The position numbers and the translations under genes are program-made. From Chryseosolibacter sp044507115 (GTDB lineage Bacteria; Bacteroidota; Bacteroidia; Cytophagales; Cyclobacteriaceae): a DNA stretch of 25,211 bases. Under the pieces are notes generated by a model. The model had not been told where the DNA came from. It was given only the letters and a program-made list of their open reading frames with translations, and searched no databases. Every line of letters starts with the position of its first letter. Positions within the stretch are counted from its first letter, which is position 1. Below, piece by piece: positions 6,461 to 14,514 of this stretch. The stretch is from NCBI GenBank assembly GCA_044507115.1, contig JBIQJZ010000026.1, forward strand, positions 1 through 25,211, written 5' to 3'.

Positions 6461-8383
6461 ATGAAACTAGAATCAAAAATCCCGGACGGACCGATAGCGG
6501 AAAAGTGGTCTAAACATAAGTTCAATCTCAAGCTGGTGAACCCGGCGAACAAGCGGAAATACGAAATCATTGTAGTGGGTACGGGTCTCGCGGGAGCTTC
6601 GGCTGCGGCATCACTCGCTGAGTTGGGGTATAACGTCAAGGCATTCTGCTTTCAGGACAGCCCGCGGCGTGCGCACAGTATTGCCGCACAGGGTGGTATC
6701 AACGCTGCCAAGAATTACCGGAACGATGGCGATAGCATCTATCGCCTGTTTTATGACACCGTGAAAGGCGGCGACTACCGCGCTCGTGAAGGCAACGTGT
6801 ATCGCCTCGCTGAAGTGAGCGTAAATATCATTGATCAATGTGTTGCACAGGGTGTTCCCTTTGCACGTGAATACGGCGGCCTGCTCGATAACCGCTCGTT
6901 CGGTGGAGCTCAGGTTTCCAGAACGTTTTATGCTCGCGGGCAAACCGGGCAACAACTTCTCCTTGGCGCGTATAGCGCGTTGAACCGCCAGATTGCAGCA
7001 GGCAAGGTCAAGATGTACAACAGGACTGAGATGCTCGATCTTGTGGTCGCCGACGGGAAAGCGCGCGGTATTATCACCCGCGATCTCGTTACCGGAAAGA
7101 TCGAAGCGCACAGCGGACATGCGGTTTTGTTGTGTACCGGCGGCTATGGAAACGTCTTTTTTCTTTCAACCAACGCGAAAGGTTCTAACGCCACCGCTGC
7201 ATGGCGCGCGCACAAGAAAGGTGCTTTGTTCGGCAACCCTTGCTTCACGCAAATCCACCCGACTTGTATTCCGGTATCGGGTGACCATCAATCGAAGCTT
7301 ACCCTCATGTCGGAGTCGCTGCGAAATGACGGTCGGGTGTGGGTACCCAAGACTCCTCGTCCGGGACTGAAAGCGAAGGAGGCATCTACCATCGCAGAAT
7401 CGGAAAGGGACTATTTCCTCGAACGGAAGTATCCATCTTTCGGAAACCTCGTACCGCGCGACGTCGCTTCGCGCAATGCGAAGTATGCTTGCGATGAGGG
7501 GAAAGGCGTAGGTTCCGGCCTCGCAGTGTTCCTGGATTTTGCCGATGCCATCAAGCGCGATGGCCGCAAGGTCATTGAAGCGAAATACGGCAACCTATTC
7601 GACATGTATAAGCAGATCACCGGCGATGACCCGTACGAGGTGCCGATGATGATCTATCCGGCCGTTCACTACACCATGGGAGGACTGTGGGTGGACTACA
7701 ACCTCCAGACTACAGTTCCGGGACTTTACGCGCTTGGAGAGGCAAACTTTTCCGATCACGGCGCGAACCGTCTCGGTGCGAGTGCCTTGATGCAAGGGCT
7801 CGCGGATGGTTACTTCGTCATTCCCTACACGGTCGGCGACTACCTGGCCAACATCGGCTGGAATGACAAGGTCGGCACGGATCACCCTGCGTTCCGCGAG
7901 GCGCTTGAATCGGTAAACAACCGCGTTCAAACACTCCTTTCTATCAAAGGCAAGAAGACCGTGGATCAGCTTCATCGCGAACTCGGATTGACCATGTGGG
8001 ACTACTGCGGGATGTCGCGGACTCAGGAAGGCCTGACGAAGGCAAAAGTCCGCATTCAGGAGTTGCGCAATGAGTTTTGGACAAACGTGAATGTACTCGG
8101 TGGTGCTGGCGAGCTTAACCAGGAGTTGGAGAAGGCCGGACGTGTCGCCGACTTTATGGAACTAGCTGAGCTCATGGTAGACGACGCGCTCCATCGCTCG
8201 GAATCATGCGGTGGACACTTCCGCGAGGAATCGCAGACACCGGACGGAGAAGCTCTCCGCAAAGACGATGAATTCGCCTATGTGGCGGCGTGGGAGTACA
8301 AAGGCGATAACCAGCCGGAAACTCTCCACAAGGAAGAGTTGCAGTTCGAGAATGTAAAACTGACACAGCGCAGTTACAAGTAA
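6461..8383 (+). CDS. sdhA: Succinate dehydrogenase/fumarate reductase flavoprotein subunit
   Basis: A 640-residue catalytic subunit that interconverts succinate and fumarate with covalently bound FAD. The Rossmann dinucleotide motif VVGTGLAGASAA is at 38-49, and H72 in AHSIAAQGG is the predicted histidyl-FAD attachment site. Substrate and FAD-binding signatures follow: HPTCIP, RDVASR, HYTMGGLWV and GEANFSDHGANRLGASAL. The length and the late C-terminal helical region match B-type quinol:fumarate reductase/succinate dehydrogenases. It sits between sdhC and sdhB (29-nt gap) in the C-A-B order usual for these enzymes. There is no Tat or Sec signal, so the active site faces the cytoplasm. Confidence 0.97.
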   Translation: MKLESKIPDGPIAEKWSKHKFNLKLVNPANKRKYEIIVVGTGLAGASAAASLAELGYNVKAFCFQDSPRRAHSIAAQGGINAAKNYRNDGDSIYRLFYDTVKGGDYRAREGNVYRLAEVSVNIIDQCVAQGVPFAREYGGLLDNRSFGGAQVSRTFYARGQTGQQLLLGAYSALNRQIAAGKVKMYNRTEMLDLVVADGKARGIITRDLVTGKIEAHSGHAVLLCTGGYGNVFFLSTNAKGSNATAAWRAHKKGALFGNPCFTQIHPTCIPVSGDHQSKLTLMSESLRNDGRVWVPKTPRPGLKAKEASTIAESERDYFLERKYPSFGNLVPRDVASRNAKYACDEGKGVGSGLAVFLDFADAIKRDGRKVIEAKYGNLFDMYKQITGDDPYEVPMMIYPAVHYTMGGLWVDYNLQTTVPGLYALGEANFSDHGANRLGASALMQGLADGYFVIPYTVGDYLANIGWNDKVGTDHPAFREALESVNNRVQTLLSIKGKKTVDQLHRELGLTMWDYCGMSRTQEGLTKAKVRIQELRNEFWTNVNVLGGAGELNQELEKAGRVADFMELAELMVDDALHRSESCGGHFREESQTPDGEALRKDDEFAYVAAWEYKGDNQPETLHKEELQFENVKLTQRSYK

Positions 8384-8412
8384 TTTGGAGTTACTATTAT
8401 AACTTTCAGAAG

Positions 8413-9171
8413 ATGAAAATCACACTCAAGGTCTGGAGACAAAAAGATCAACAATCAAAAGGAGAATTCAAGACCTATCAGTTGGACGGAGTTTCCCCGG
8501 ATATGTCCTTCCTGGAAATGTTTGATGTCTTGAACCATGACCTCATATTGAAGAACGAAGAGCCTGTTGCATTTGACCACGATTGTCGCGAAGGTATCTG
8601 CGGGGCTTGCAGCATGTATATCAACGGACGTCCCCATGGACCGCAGCAAACCACCACTTGCCAGCTTCATATGCGCAGTTTCAGCGATGGACAGACAATC
8701 GTTGTCGAGCCGTGGCGCGCCAAGGCATTCCCGGTTATCCGGGATCTCGTAGTTGACCGCACTTCGTTTGAGCGCATCCAACAGGCGGGCGGTTATATAT
8801 CCGTTAACACTGGCGGTGTTCCGGACGCCAACGAAATCCCGGTTCCAAAAGTTGATGCCGACAAAGCGTTTGACGCCGCTGCCTGTATCGGTTGTGGCGC
8901 GTGCGTCGCGGCCTGCAAGAACTCATCCGCTATGCTGTTCGTCAGTGCAAAGGTCTCCCAACTTGCCTTGTTACCGCAAGGTAGGCCCGAGCGAAAAACA
9001 CGCGTCGAGCGAATGGTAACTCAAATGGATGCGGAAGGATTCGGTTCCTGTACGAATACGCTTGCTTGTGAAGCGGAGTGTCCGAAGGGCATTAGCGTCT
9101 CAAACATCGCGCGCATGAACCGGGAATACTACTCCGCGAGGGTCAAGTCCGAGAACGTCAGGGATGTTTAG
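8413..9171 (+). CDS. sdhB: Succinate dehydrogenase/fumarate reductase iron-sulfur subunit
   Basis: A 252-residue electron-transfer subunit. The plant-type [2Fe-2S] site uses C58, C63, C66 and C83 (CREGICGAC then TTTC). The C-terminal ferredoxin-like domain has C158, C161, C164, C168 (CIGCGACVAAC) plus C213, C219 and C223 (CTNTLACEAEC). By family pattern these give one [4Fe-4S] (C158, C161, C164, C223) and one [3Fe-4S] (C168, C213, C219). All ligands are present. It closes the sdhCAB operon; no strong intrinsic terminator follows, only weak hairpins at 9169-9182 and 9204-9220. Confidence 0.97.
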   Translation: MKITLKVWRQKDQQSKGEFKTYQLDGVSPDMSFLEMFDVLNHDLILKNEEPVAFDHDCREGICGACSMYINGRPHGPQQTTTCQLHMRSFSDGQTIVVEPWRAKAFPVIRDLVVDRTSFERIQQAGGYISVNTGGVPDANEIPVPKVDADKAFDAAACIGCGACVAACKNSSAMLFVSAKVSQLALLPQGRPERKTRVERMVTQMDAEGFGSCTNTLACEAECPKGISVSNIARMNREYYSARVKSENVRDV

Positions 9172-9300
9172 GGAGTGTTTCCCACTTACTTTTTCACACG
9201 CAGACTGTCCTTCAGACAGTAGAAAATAGCGTGACAATCCCATTAGGGCTTCGTTTGTGGGTATCTTTCAACGACGGCATCAACTGTCAAATAATTGGTG
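9172..9300. other. Intergenic region after sdhB with a small hairpin
   Basis: No gene is visible. An ACTGTC (9204-9209) and GACAGT (9215-9220) pair can form a 6-bp stem with a 5-nt loop, but no T-tract follows on either strand, so it is at most a weak terminator or RNA-end stabiliser for sdhCAB. Confidence 0.35.
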
Positions 9301-9308
9301 TACCTTTG
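9301..9308 (+). promoter_or_regulatory. Candidate -7 promoter element of the helicase gene
   Basis: TACCTTTG matches TAnnTTTG exactly, 22 nt upstream of the ATG at 9331. No good -33 TTTG is seen at the usual spacing. The leader would be very short and A-rich (a run of seven A), as is common in Bacteroidota genes that do not use strong Shine-Dalgarno sequences. Confidence 0.5.
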
Positions 9309-9330
9309 CCCCTTATCTCAAAAAAAGTAC

Positions 9331-11013
9331 ATGCAATCATTTGAATCGCTGGGGCTCTCCAGTGAAATTGTTGAAGCGGTAAAGCGACTGGGCTTTGAAA
9401 GCCCCACGCCGGTTCAATCCAAAGCAATCCCCGTATTGTTAGAAGGCGACCAGGATGTCGTCAGCTTGGCACAGACCGGCACCGGGAAGACCGCAGCATT
9501 CGGTTTGCCACTAATTCAACTTGTCGACGAAGACGATTTCAGCACGCAAGCTCTTGTCCTCGCGCCGACCCGTGAACTGTGTCTCCAGATCACCAATGAC
9601 TTCGAGAACTTTTCGCGATCCGTTAAGCGTCTCAATATCGTCTCCGTATACGGCGGTGCCAGTATTACCGATCAAATCCGGAAAGTGAAGAAAGGTGCGC
9701 ACATCATCGTGGCTACTCCGGGAAGACTGATGGACTTGCTCGACCGGCGGGTTGTCAATCTGACGAATATCCAGTACCTGGTTCTGGATGAGGCGGACGA
9801 GATGTTGAATATGGGATTCAAGGAAGATATTGACCATATCCTTTCGCACACCGGAGAAGAAAAGCGTGTTTGGCTATTCTCGGCGACAATGCCGGCGGAA
9901 GTTCGCCGCATCGCGAGTACCTATATGGTTGATCCCACGGAACTGACTGTGGGGGAGAAGAACCAGGGCAATCAGAATATCCTGCACCAGTATATGGTGA
10001 TCGAGGAGCGCAATCGCTACGACGCGCTTAAGCGCATCGTTGATTACAACCTCGATATGTTTGGAGTAGTGTTCTGCCGGACAAAAGCAGATACCCAGAA
10101 GGTTGCCGAGCGACTCATAAAGGACGGATACAATGCTGACTCCCTGCATGGTGATCTCACGCAGCAGCAGCGCGATCGCGTTATGCGTAATTTCAAGAGC
10201 AAGACGCTTCAGCTGTTGATCGCTACCGACGTAGCGGCACGAGGAATCGATGTCAACAACATCACGCACGTCATCCACATGAACATGCCTGATGAGATAG
10301 AGTTCTACACGCACCGCAGCGGACGCACGGCACGCGCGGGAAAGACGGGAGTTTCAATAGCTCTGATCACGCGGAAGGAACTCCACAAGATCCGGCAGAT
10401 CGAAAAAATGATCAAGTCGACATTTACGCGGGCGCTGGTACCGACCGGGCAGGAAGTATGTGAGAAACGGGTCTTGAATATTGTTCATCGCCTGCGAGAA
10501 GTGCAGCTCGCCGAAAACGAGATCGCAAGTTTCTTGCCGGCGGTCTATGACGAACTCGAGTCGTTGAGCAAGGAGGAAATAATCAAGCGTTTCACAGCCC
10601 TGGAGTTTAATCATTTTCTCGACTACTATCGGGGTGCTCCTGATCTCAATCAATCCGACAAAGGTGAACGCGAAACCCGCCAGTCCGACTTTGCCGGAGG
10701 TGATCGCTTGTTCATAAACCTGGGCAAGATGGACGGTCTCGATGTCGGTAAGCTGCTGGCGATGATCTGTGATCGAAGCGATATCTCGCGCAAGAAGATC
10801 GGACGTATCGATCTAAAAGGTGCTTACTCATTTTTTGAGGTGGATAGTAACTTTGCCGGAGTTGTGCGCGATCGTCTGCACGGTTTTGAATTCAAAGGCC
10901 GGGTTGTGCGAATTGAAGTGACCGAGCGTGGCGACGGACGCTCGCGCAAGTCACAGGCCAGTTCCCGAAATACCAAGCGAACCTGGAAGAAAGCGGGTAA
11001 TCGAGTCCGCTGA
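9331..11013 (+). CDS. DEAD-box ATP-dependent RNA helicase with DbpA-type RNA-binding domain
   Basis: A 560-residue RNA helicase. The Q motif (GFESPTPVQ, Q29), motif I AQTGTGKT (47-54), Ia PTRELCLQ, Ib TPGRLMDLL, motif II DEAD (153-156), motif III SAT (184-186) and motif VI HRSGRTARAG are all present, so both RecA-like domains should be active. After a linker, the C terminus (about 465-545) resembles the DbpA RNA-binding fold (LGKMDGLDVGKLLAMI, then IGRIDLKGAYSFFEV) and ends in a basic tail. This architecture is shared by DeaD/CsdA and DbpA helicases, which act in ribosome assembly and RNA decay; the exact role here is inferred. The ATG at 9331 is preferred over the TTG at 9295 because the -7 element lies between them. 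Confidence 0.94.
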   Translation: MQSFESLGLSSEIVEAVKRLGFESPTPVQSKAIPVLLEGDQDVVSLAQTGTGKTAAFGLPLIQLVDEDDFSTQALVLAPTRELCLQITNDFENFSRSVKRLNIVSVYGGASITDQIRKVKKGAHIIVATPGRLMDLLDRRVVNLTNIQYLVLDEADEMLNMGFKEDIDHILSHTGEEKRVWLFSATMPAEVRRIASTYMVDPTELTVGEKNQGNQNILHQYMVIEERNRYDALKRIVDYNLDMFGVVFCRTKADTQKVAERLIKDGYNADSLHGDLTQQQRDRVMRNFKSKTLQLLIATDVAARGIDVNNITHVIHMNMPDEIEFYTHRSGRTARAGKTGVSIALITRKELHKIRQIEKMIKSTFTRALVPTGQEVCEKRVLNIVHRLREVQLAENEIASFLPAVYDELESLSKEEIIKRFTALEFNHFLDYYRGAPDLNQSDKGERETRQSDFAGGDRLFINLGKMDGLDVGKLLAMICDRSDISRKKIGRIDLKGAYSFFEVDSNFAGVVRDRLHGFEFKGRVVRIEVTERGDGRSRKSQASSRNTKRTWKKAGNRVR

Positions 11014-11090
11014 TCCCGGAAGGCACTCAAGTTATTTCTCTGAGTAGGCAAACCAAAGGGCGGCCAAGTCCGTTGGAATTCTTATCGGGA

Positions 11091-11357
11091 ATGAGTTTTG
11101 TTTTATATCTTGAGGCCTTGAGATACGTTGAATTTCTATTAGCATTGGACCTGTTGGCGCGATATTATCCCAGATATCACAGCCATGAGTTATTGTTGCT
11201 GGCCGATGACATCCTAAAGTGGATCAACAACGAACTGCCAGAAGATAGCAGCGCCCTCGTACATCTCAAGAAATATTTCAGCACTCCGACGGAAGCTCTC
11301 AAAGCGTTATGGCGCGAGATACAGCTGCTGTCAGGCCCGCTTCTGCATCTGAATTAA
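11091..11357 (+). CDS. Hypothetical 88-residue helical protein
   Basis: I do not recognise a family. The predicted product is almost entirely alpha-helical, rich in Leu and Tyr at the N terminus (VLYLEALRYVEFLLALDLLA), with conserved-looking aromatic and acidic positions later (LKWINNELPEDSS) and a double stop (TAATAA). There is no signal peptide or clear membrane segment. It starts 77 bp after the helicase on the same strand and is convergent with the TetR gene 20 bp away. An in-frame TTG at 11073 could add six residues; the ATG at 11091 is preferred. Codon use resembles that of the neighbours, and no competing gene lies on the other strand. Confidence 0.5.
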   Translation: MSFVLYLEALRYVEFLLALDLLARYYPRYHSHELLLLADDILKWINNELPEDSSALVHLKKYFSTPTEALKALWREIQLLSGPLLHLN

Positions 11358-11377
11358 TAAGAAACAATTAGGGTGTT

Positions 11378-11971
11378 CTAGCTGGCGTTCTGCTTCAGCC
11401 CGTTTACCAGCATGTCCGAGAGTTGTTTTCCGACCTCGATAGGATCGATCATCCCAGCCGGATCGTACCACATAGGCATCCAGTTGAGCGACGAAAAGAG
11501 GGTCATAACCGCAAGTTTCTTATCGATGGTGTTCTTGAACTCACCCGACCGACTACCTTGCTCAATGATGCTCTTGAAGCGATTGATGTAATTAATCCGG
11601 AGCAAGAGGAAGTCGCGCAGATAGGGCTGACTCAGGTGGCGGTGTTCGTTCATGAAGACCGCTGATGCAGTCAGGTCTTTCGCCATGACCTGGATATGGC
11701 CGATAATTCCCTGACGCAATTTCTCGCTCGCGGGGAGGTTTTGCTTCTCAACCTCCTCGAGTGATCGCCTGAATTCGGCTGCCATATCAAAGCAAAGACT
11801 TCGAAGAATTTCTTCCTTCGACTTTATGTGGGAGTACAAACTTGCCGCTTCGATCCCGAGGAGTTGTGCCAGGTCGCGCATCGAGGCTGCCGCGTAGCCC
11901 TTTTGCTTGAACAGTTCGGCTGCCTTCCGGATCACCTGTTCTTTCCTCGATAAGTTTGCGATGCCTTCCAT
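11378..11971 (-). CDS. TetR/AcrR-family transcriptional regulator
   Basis: A 197-residue one-component repressor. The N-terminal HTH is canonical: helix 1 KAAELFKQKGYAAASMRDLA (about 16-35), turn and recognition helix LLGIEAASLYSHIKSKEEIL (about 38-57). The remaining 140 residues are all-helical and form the ligand-binding and dimerisation domain. It includes a WYDPAGMIDPIEVGKQLSDM segment near the end, similar to many lipid- or acyl-CoA-responsive TetR proteins, but the ligand cannot be deduced. The gene is an orphan: the upstream neighbour is transcribed in the same direction and ends 165 bp away, and the downstream gene is convergent. An inverted repeat at 11998-12031, 27 bp before the start codon, is a candidate self-operator. 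Confidence 0.9.
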   Translation of the reverse strand: MEGIANLSRKEQVIRKAAELFKQKGYAAASMRDLAQLLGIEAASLYSHIKSKEEILRSLCFDMAAEFRRSLEEVEKQNLPASEKLRQGIIGHIQVMAKDLTASAVFMNEHRHLSQPYLRDFLLLRINYINRFKSIIEQGSRSGEFKNTIDKKLAVMTLFSSLNWMPMWYDPAGMIDPIEVGKQLSDMLVNGLKQNAS

Positions 11972-11997
11972 AATAGCTATAAATATAGAAAATCTTT

Positions 11998-12031
11998 ACC
12001 GCAACTGCACTGCCTGTAATGCGGTTGCGGT
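11998..12031. promoter_or_regulatory. Inverted repeat upstream of the TetR gene, putative operator
   Basis: Arms ACCGCAAC (11998-12005) and GTTGCGGT (12024-12031) are perfect reverse complements separated by 18 bp. The repeat lies 27-60 bp upstream of the TetR start, where an autoregulatory operator would be expected. The spacing is wider than for most TetR sites, so an RNA hairpin is an alternative. Confidence 0.35.
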
Positions 12032-12136
12032 CAGAAGTCTGGCTAACAGTGCGACTCGGATGGTTCGTAGAGCCACCCGAATCGCCAATAAAAAAATTAA
12101 AAGAGGGTGAATCCGACAAGGTTTCGGCGGAATAAA

Positions 12137-13135
12137 TCAGAAGGTCAGGCCAAAGCTGATGGCATTGAGTTCAGGGCCTTTTCCTTCGGCAAAGAGCTCA
12201 TTCATGTCGTAGTTGATGAAGAGATCAGTCGAGCGCACACCGATCTGCACGCGGAAGCCATACCGGAGATTGTTAAGGTAGAAGTCCTCGCGATTTTTTT
12301 CCTTCTCGCGTTTGCCGTTTTCTTCGTATACCAGTTTGGTCTTGCTTGCGATACGATATCCAACGTACGGCCCCGCGCCAAACCTGAAACCTTCGCGGTC
12401 ACCGCTCCAGACGCGTGGCTTGCGTCTGTGCTGGCCGAAATCGAGGACGGGGATCAGGGAGGCGTTGACGAAGGTCGCGCTGAGCTTGCTCTTAATGAAG
12501 TCGACTCCGCGGTCATCTGGGGTAAACTGTACGCCCTGCTCGTCCTCCACGACCAGGATATTGTCTTCCTGGAATTTGAAGTTGTACCAGCTGGCACCCA
12601 GGCCCCATTCCACGAACACATTTCGGCCGAGCCTGGTCCGCTGGACGGAATTGATGGCGACATACCACGAACCCCAGGGTCGCACGGAATAGGGCTCATT
12701 TCCGGTTGGAAATTGATCTCCAGCGAGGTAATTGTTCGTTCCAATGTCGATGTTATAGGAATGCAACGTTTTCCCGATGCTTCTCCGTAGTCGCTCTCGA
12801 TCGCTCTCGTGCGTTGGGGATTCATGCAGTTGCAACTCCTTGTCGGAAAGTTCTTCATTGGATGAAACGCCCTCCGGAAGTCGTTCTTCGGCGACTACCG
12901 GTTCACCTGCGGTGTCGACTGAATCAACATCTTCCAGTCTGTCGAAGATATCATCAAACAGCTGTTGAAAGTCATAGTTTCGGAGTATCTCGAGGTCACT
13001 GCGGTCCTGGATGGTAAAGATGATTTCGCTTGATTCGCCGACGGGTACGATTACCGTATCTGCGCGATATTCCTGGGCGTGAGCAGCTAGTGTAGTCAGC
13101 AGGAGGCCAGCAACGGTTAACAATTTGAAGCGCAT
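12137..13135 (-). CDS. Putative outer-membrane beta-barrel protein of the sigma-factor operon
   Basis: A 332-residue exported protein with a clear signal peptide (MRFKLLTVAGLLLTTLAAHA, cleavage before QEYRAD). Residues about 30-110 form an acidic, probably helical/disordered region (repeated Glu/Asp, Ser). The rest alternates short amphipathic beta-strands (GSWYVAINSVQ, FVEWGLGASWYNF, FGAGPYVGYRIASKTKLVY) and ends with Phe (ISFGLTF), the outer-membrane barrel end signature. I do not recognise a named family. It begins 3 bp after the anti-sigma-like gene and so should be co-transcribed with the ECF sigma factor. An outer-membrane sensor or target of that system is an inference. Confidence 0.7.
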   Translation of the reverse strand: MRFKLLTVAGLLLTTLAAHAQEYRADTVIVPVGESSEIIFTIQDRSDLEILRNYDFQQLFDDIFDRLEDVDSVDTAGEPVVAEERLPEGVSSNEELSDKELQLHESPTHESDRERLRRSIGKTLHSYNIDIGTNNYLAGDQFPTGNEPYSVRPWGSWYVAINSVQRTRLGRNVFVEWGLGASWYNFKFQEDNILVVEDEQGVQFTPDDRGVDFIKSKLSATFVNASLIPVLDFGQHRRKPRVWSGDREGFRFGAGPYVGYRIASKTKLVYEENGKREKEKNREDFYLNNLRYGFRVQIGVRSTDLFINYDMNELFAEGKGPELNAISFGLTF

Positions 13136-13138
13136 AGT

Positions 13139-13852
13139 CTAATCGTTTTGAGTTGATCTGGCGTCGTTCCTGAAATTGATGGCCAGAATTTCATTTTTCT
13201 TCTGCCGAAGGCTGCCCAACAGATCCTGCGTGTGTTTCAGGTCGTAAGCTTTGTCCAACAGCTTTGTTAACCCAGATGGATTTTCGGCGTCAGCAGTTGC
13301 GTGGCCCTCAAGATTTTTTGCGAGGTACTTTCTGTTGACCTCTTCACGACTAAAGATGATCGTCATTTTACCCTGTTGTGTGGCTGTAGGGGCTACCGCC
13401 ACAGAATTCTCCTCAGTGACGGTGATCTCTGTCTGCGTTGTGTGCGGATCTTCAGGCACTTCCGCGCTATGCGCAGCAAGCTGTTCGCCGCCAGCCTTTG
13501 CGACGACTCGCTTCTTGCGAGCGGTTGGTGCAACGGGTGACGTAGTTGAGGGAGGTTGAACATCTTCTCTTGCGGGTGGCTGCGGTTGTACCCTTTCCGG
13601 TGGTGCTATCGCGGGAGTCTCGGCGGGTGATGAAGACTCGTCCGATAGAAAGTCCTCACCCGGCCGGTTGAATGAAGGGTAGATGAGAAGGGTACCAGTG
13701 GCGAGCAAGAGCACCGCCGCGGCGATGCGCAGTACCAGGGTGGACTTCTTCCTGTGAAGTGATCCGGATATGCGATCCCAGGCACCCGGGGAAACCGGTT
13801 GGTGATAGTTCCGCAGTTTGTCGCGGAAGAGTTTATCGGGTTGTTGATCCAT
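13139..13852 (-). CDS. Putative single-pass anti-sigma factor
   Basis: A 237-residue protein with an N-terminal cytoplasmic segment (about 1-37, including LFRDKLRNYHQPVSPGAWDR), one transmembrane helix (about 38-58, TLVLRIAAAVLLLATG), a Pro/Ser-rich linker (about 70-125) and a C-terminal extracytoplasmic domain with KLLDKAYDLKHTQDLLGSLR followed by QKKNEILAINF. This topology and its position directly after an ECF sigma gene fit a membrane anti-sigma factor, although it has no zinc-binding HxxxCxxC motif. The ATG at 13852 overlaps the sigma gene end by 20 nt, indicating translational coupling; an upstream in-frame TTG at 13891 is less likely. Identity as an anti-sigma rests on context and topology. 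Confidence 0.65.
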   Translation of the reverse strand: MDQQPDKLFRDKLRNYHQPVSPGAWDRISGSLHRKKSTLVLRIAAAVLLLATGTLLIYPSFNRPGEDFLSDESSSPAETPAIAPPERVQPQPPAREDVQPPSTTSPVAPTARKKRVVAKAGGEQLAAHSAEVPEDPHTTQTEITVTEENSVAVAPTATQQGKMTIIFSREEVNRKYLAKNLEGHATADAENPSGLTKLLDKAYDLKHTQDLLGSLRQKKNEILAINFRNDARSTQND

Positions 13853-14420
13853 CGTTACCTGATTTTTGGGTGTCCCAGCCGGCTTCTGCAAGAACCCGCT
13901 GGAGGTAGGCTCGTGCGCGACTGAGTTGCGACTTAGATGTATTTTCGGTGATGCCGAGTTGTTCAGCTATCTCTTTGTGAGAAAACCCGTCGATTGCATA
14001 CATGTTGAAGACCACGCGGTATCCGGGTGGTAGTTCGCCAATGATTTTCAAAAGGTCTTCCGCTTCCATTTGTTGGTTGAGCTGTTGATAGTCGGGCTCG
14101 CGCTCGGCTTTCTCCAGATCGGTTTCGATCATCATGGTGCGGGTCTTCCGGATGACGGTAAGCGCCTCATTCACCACTATTCTCCTGATCCATCCTTCGA
14201 AGCTTCCCTCGCCTTTGTACTGGCCAATTTTTTCGAACACTTTAGTAAAAGCCACTACAACGACGTCTTCCGCCTGCATGGGGTTCTTTAGGTAGCGAAG
14301 GGAAAGTCCGTGCATGCGCGAAGAATAGCGGTCGAACAGCGTCCGTTGGGCATGGCGGTCGCCGCGCCGGCATCCTTTGATCAGGTCCTCTTCGCGTGTG
14401 CTGTGGATGGTAAAGTCCAT
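13833..14420 (-). CDS. ECF-type RNA polymerase sigma-70 factor
   Basis: A 195-residue group-4 sigma factor. Region 2 spans about residues 15-85 (LFDRYSSRMHGLSLRYLKNP, QAEDVVVVAFTKVFEKI, then SFEGWIRRIVVNEAL for promoter melting and -10 recognition). Region 4 spans about 125-180, with LPPGYRVVFNMYAIDGFSHK and the HTH EIAEQLGITENTSKSQLSRAR. I chose the ATG at 14420 over an upstream TTG (14438) because six extra residues add nothing family-like. It overlaps the next gene by 20 nt and leads a three-gene unit with an anti-sigma-like and a barrel protein, which suggests signalling from the envelope. Confidence 0.93.
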   Translation of the reverse strand: MDFTIHSTREEDLIKGCRRGDRHAQRTLFDRYSSRMHGLSLRYLKNPMQAEDVVVVAFTKVFEKIGQYKGEGSFEGWIRRIVVNEALTVIRKTRTMMIETDLEKAEREPDYQQLNQQMEAEDLLKIIGELPPGYRVVFNMYAIDGFSHKEIAEQLGITENTSKSQLSRARAYLQRVLAEAGWDTQKSGNDGSTTR

Positions 14421-14514
14421 TTGCAGGTTCAAATGCAAGATGGCGGAAACACCCCGGAGGTTGCGCGGGTGTCAGAAAAAAAATAAGATTCTTTCCTAAA
14501 TAGCTGAGAGTGGA

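Noticed and set aside
12107..12790. Long plus-strand open frame (227 codons) opposite the barrel-protein gene
   Set aside because: It lies antisense to a gene with signal peptide, beta-strand pattern and operon context; its translation shows no recognisable motif.
14461..14500. ACACCC/GGGTGT hairpin next to a run of A/T between pspC and the sigma gene as a terminator
   Set aside because: On the minus strand the T-run precedes the stem and on the plus strand it is an A-run, so neither orientation gives an intrinsic terminator.
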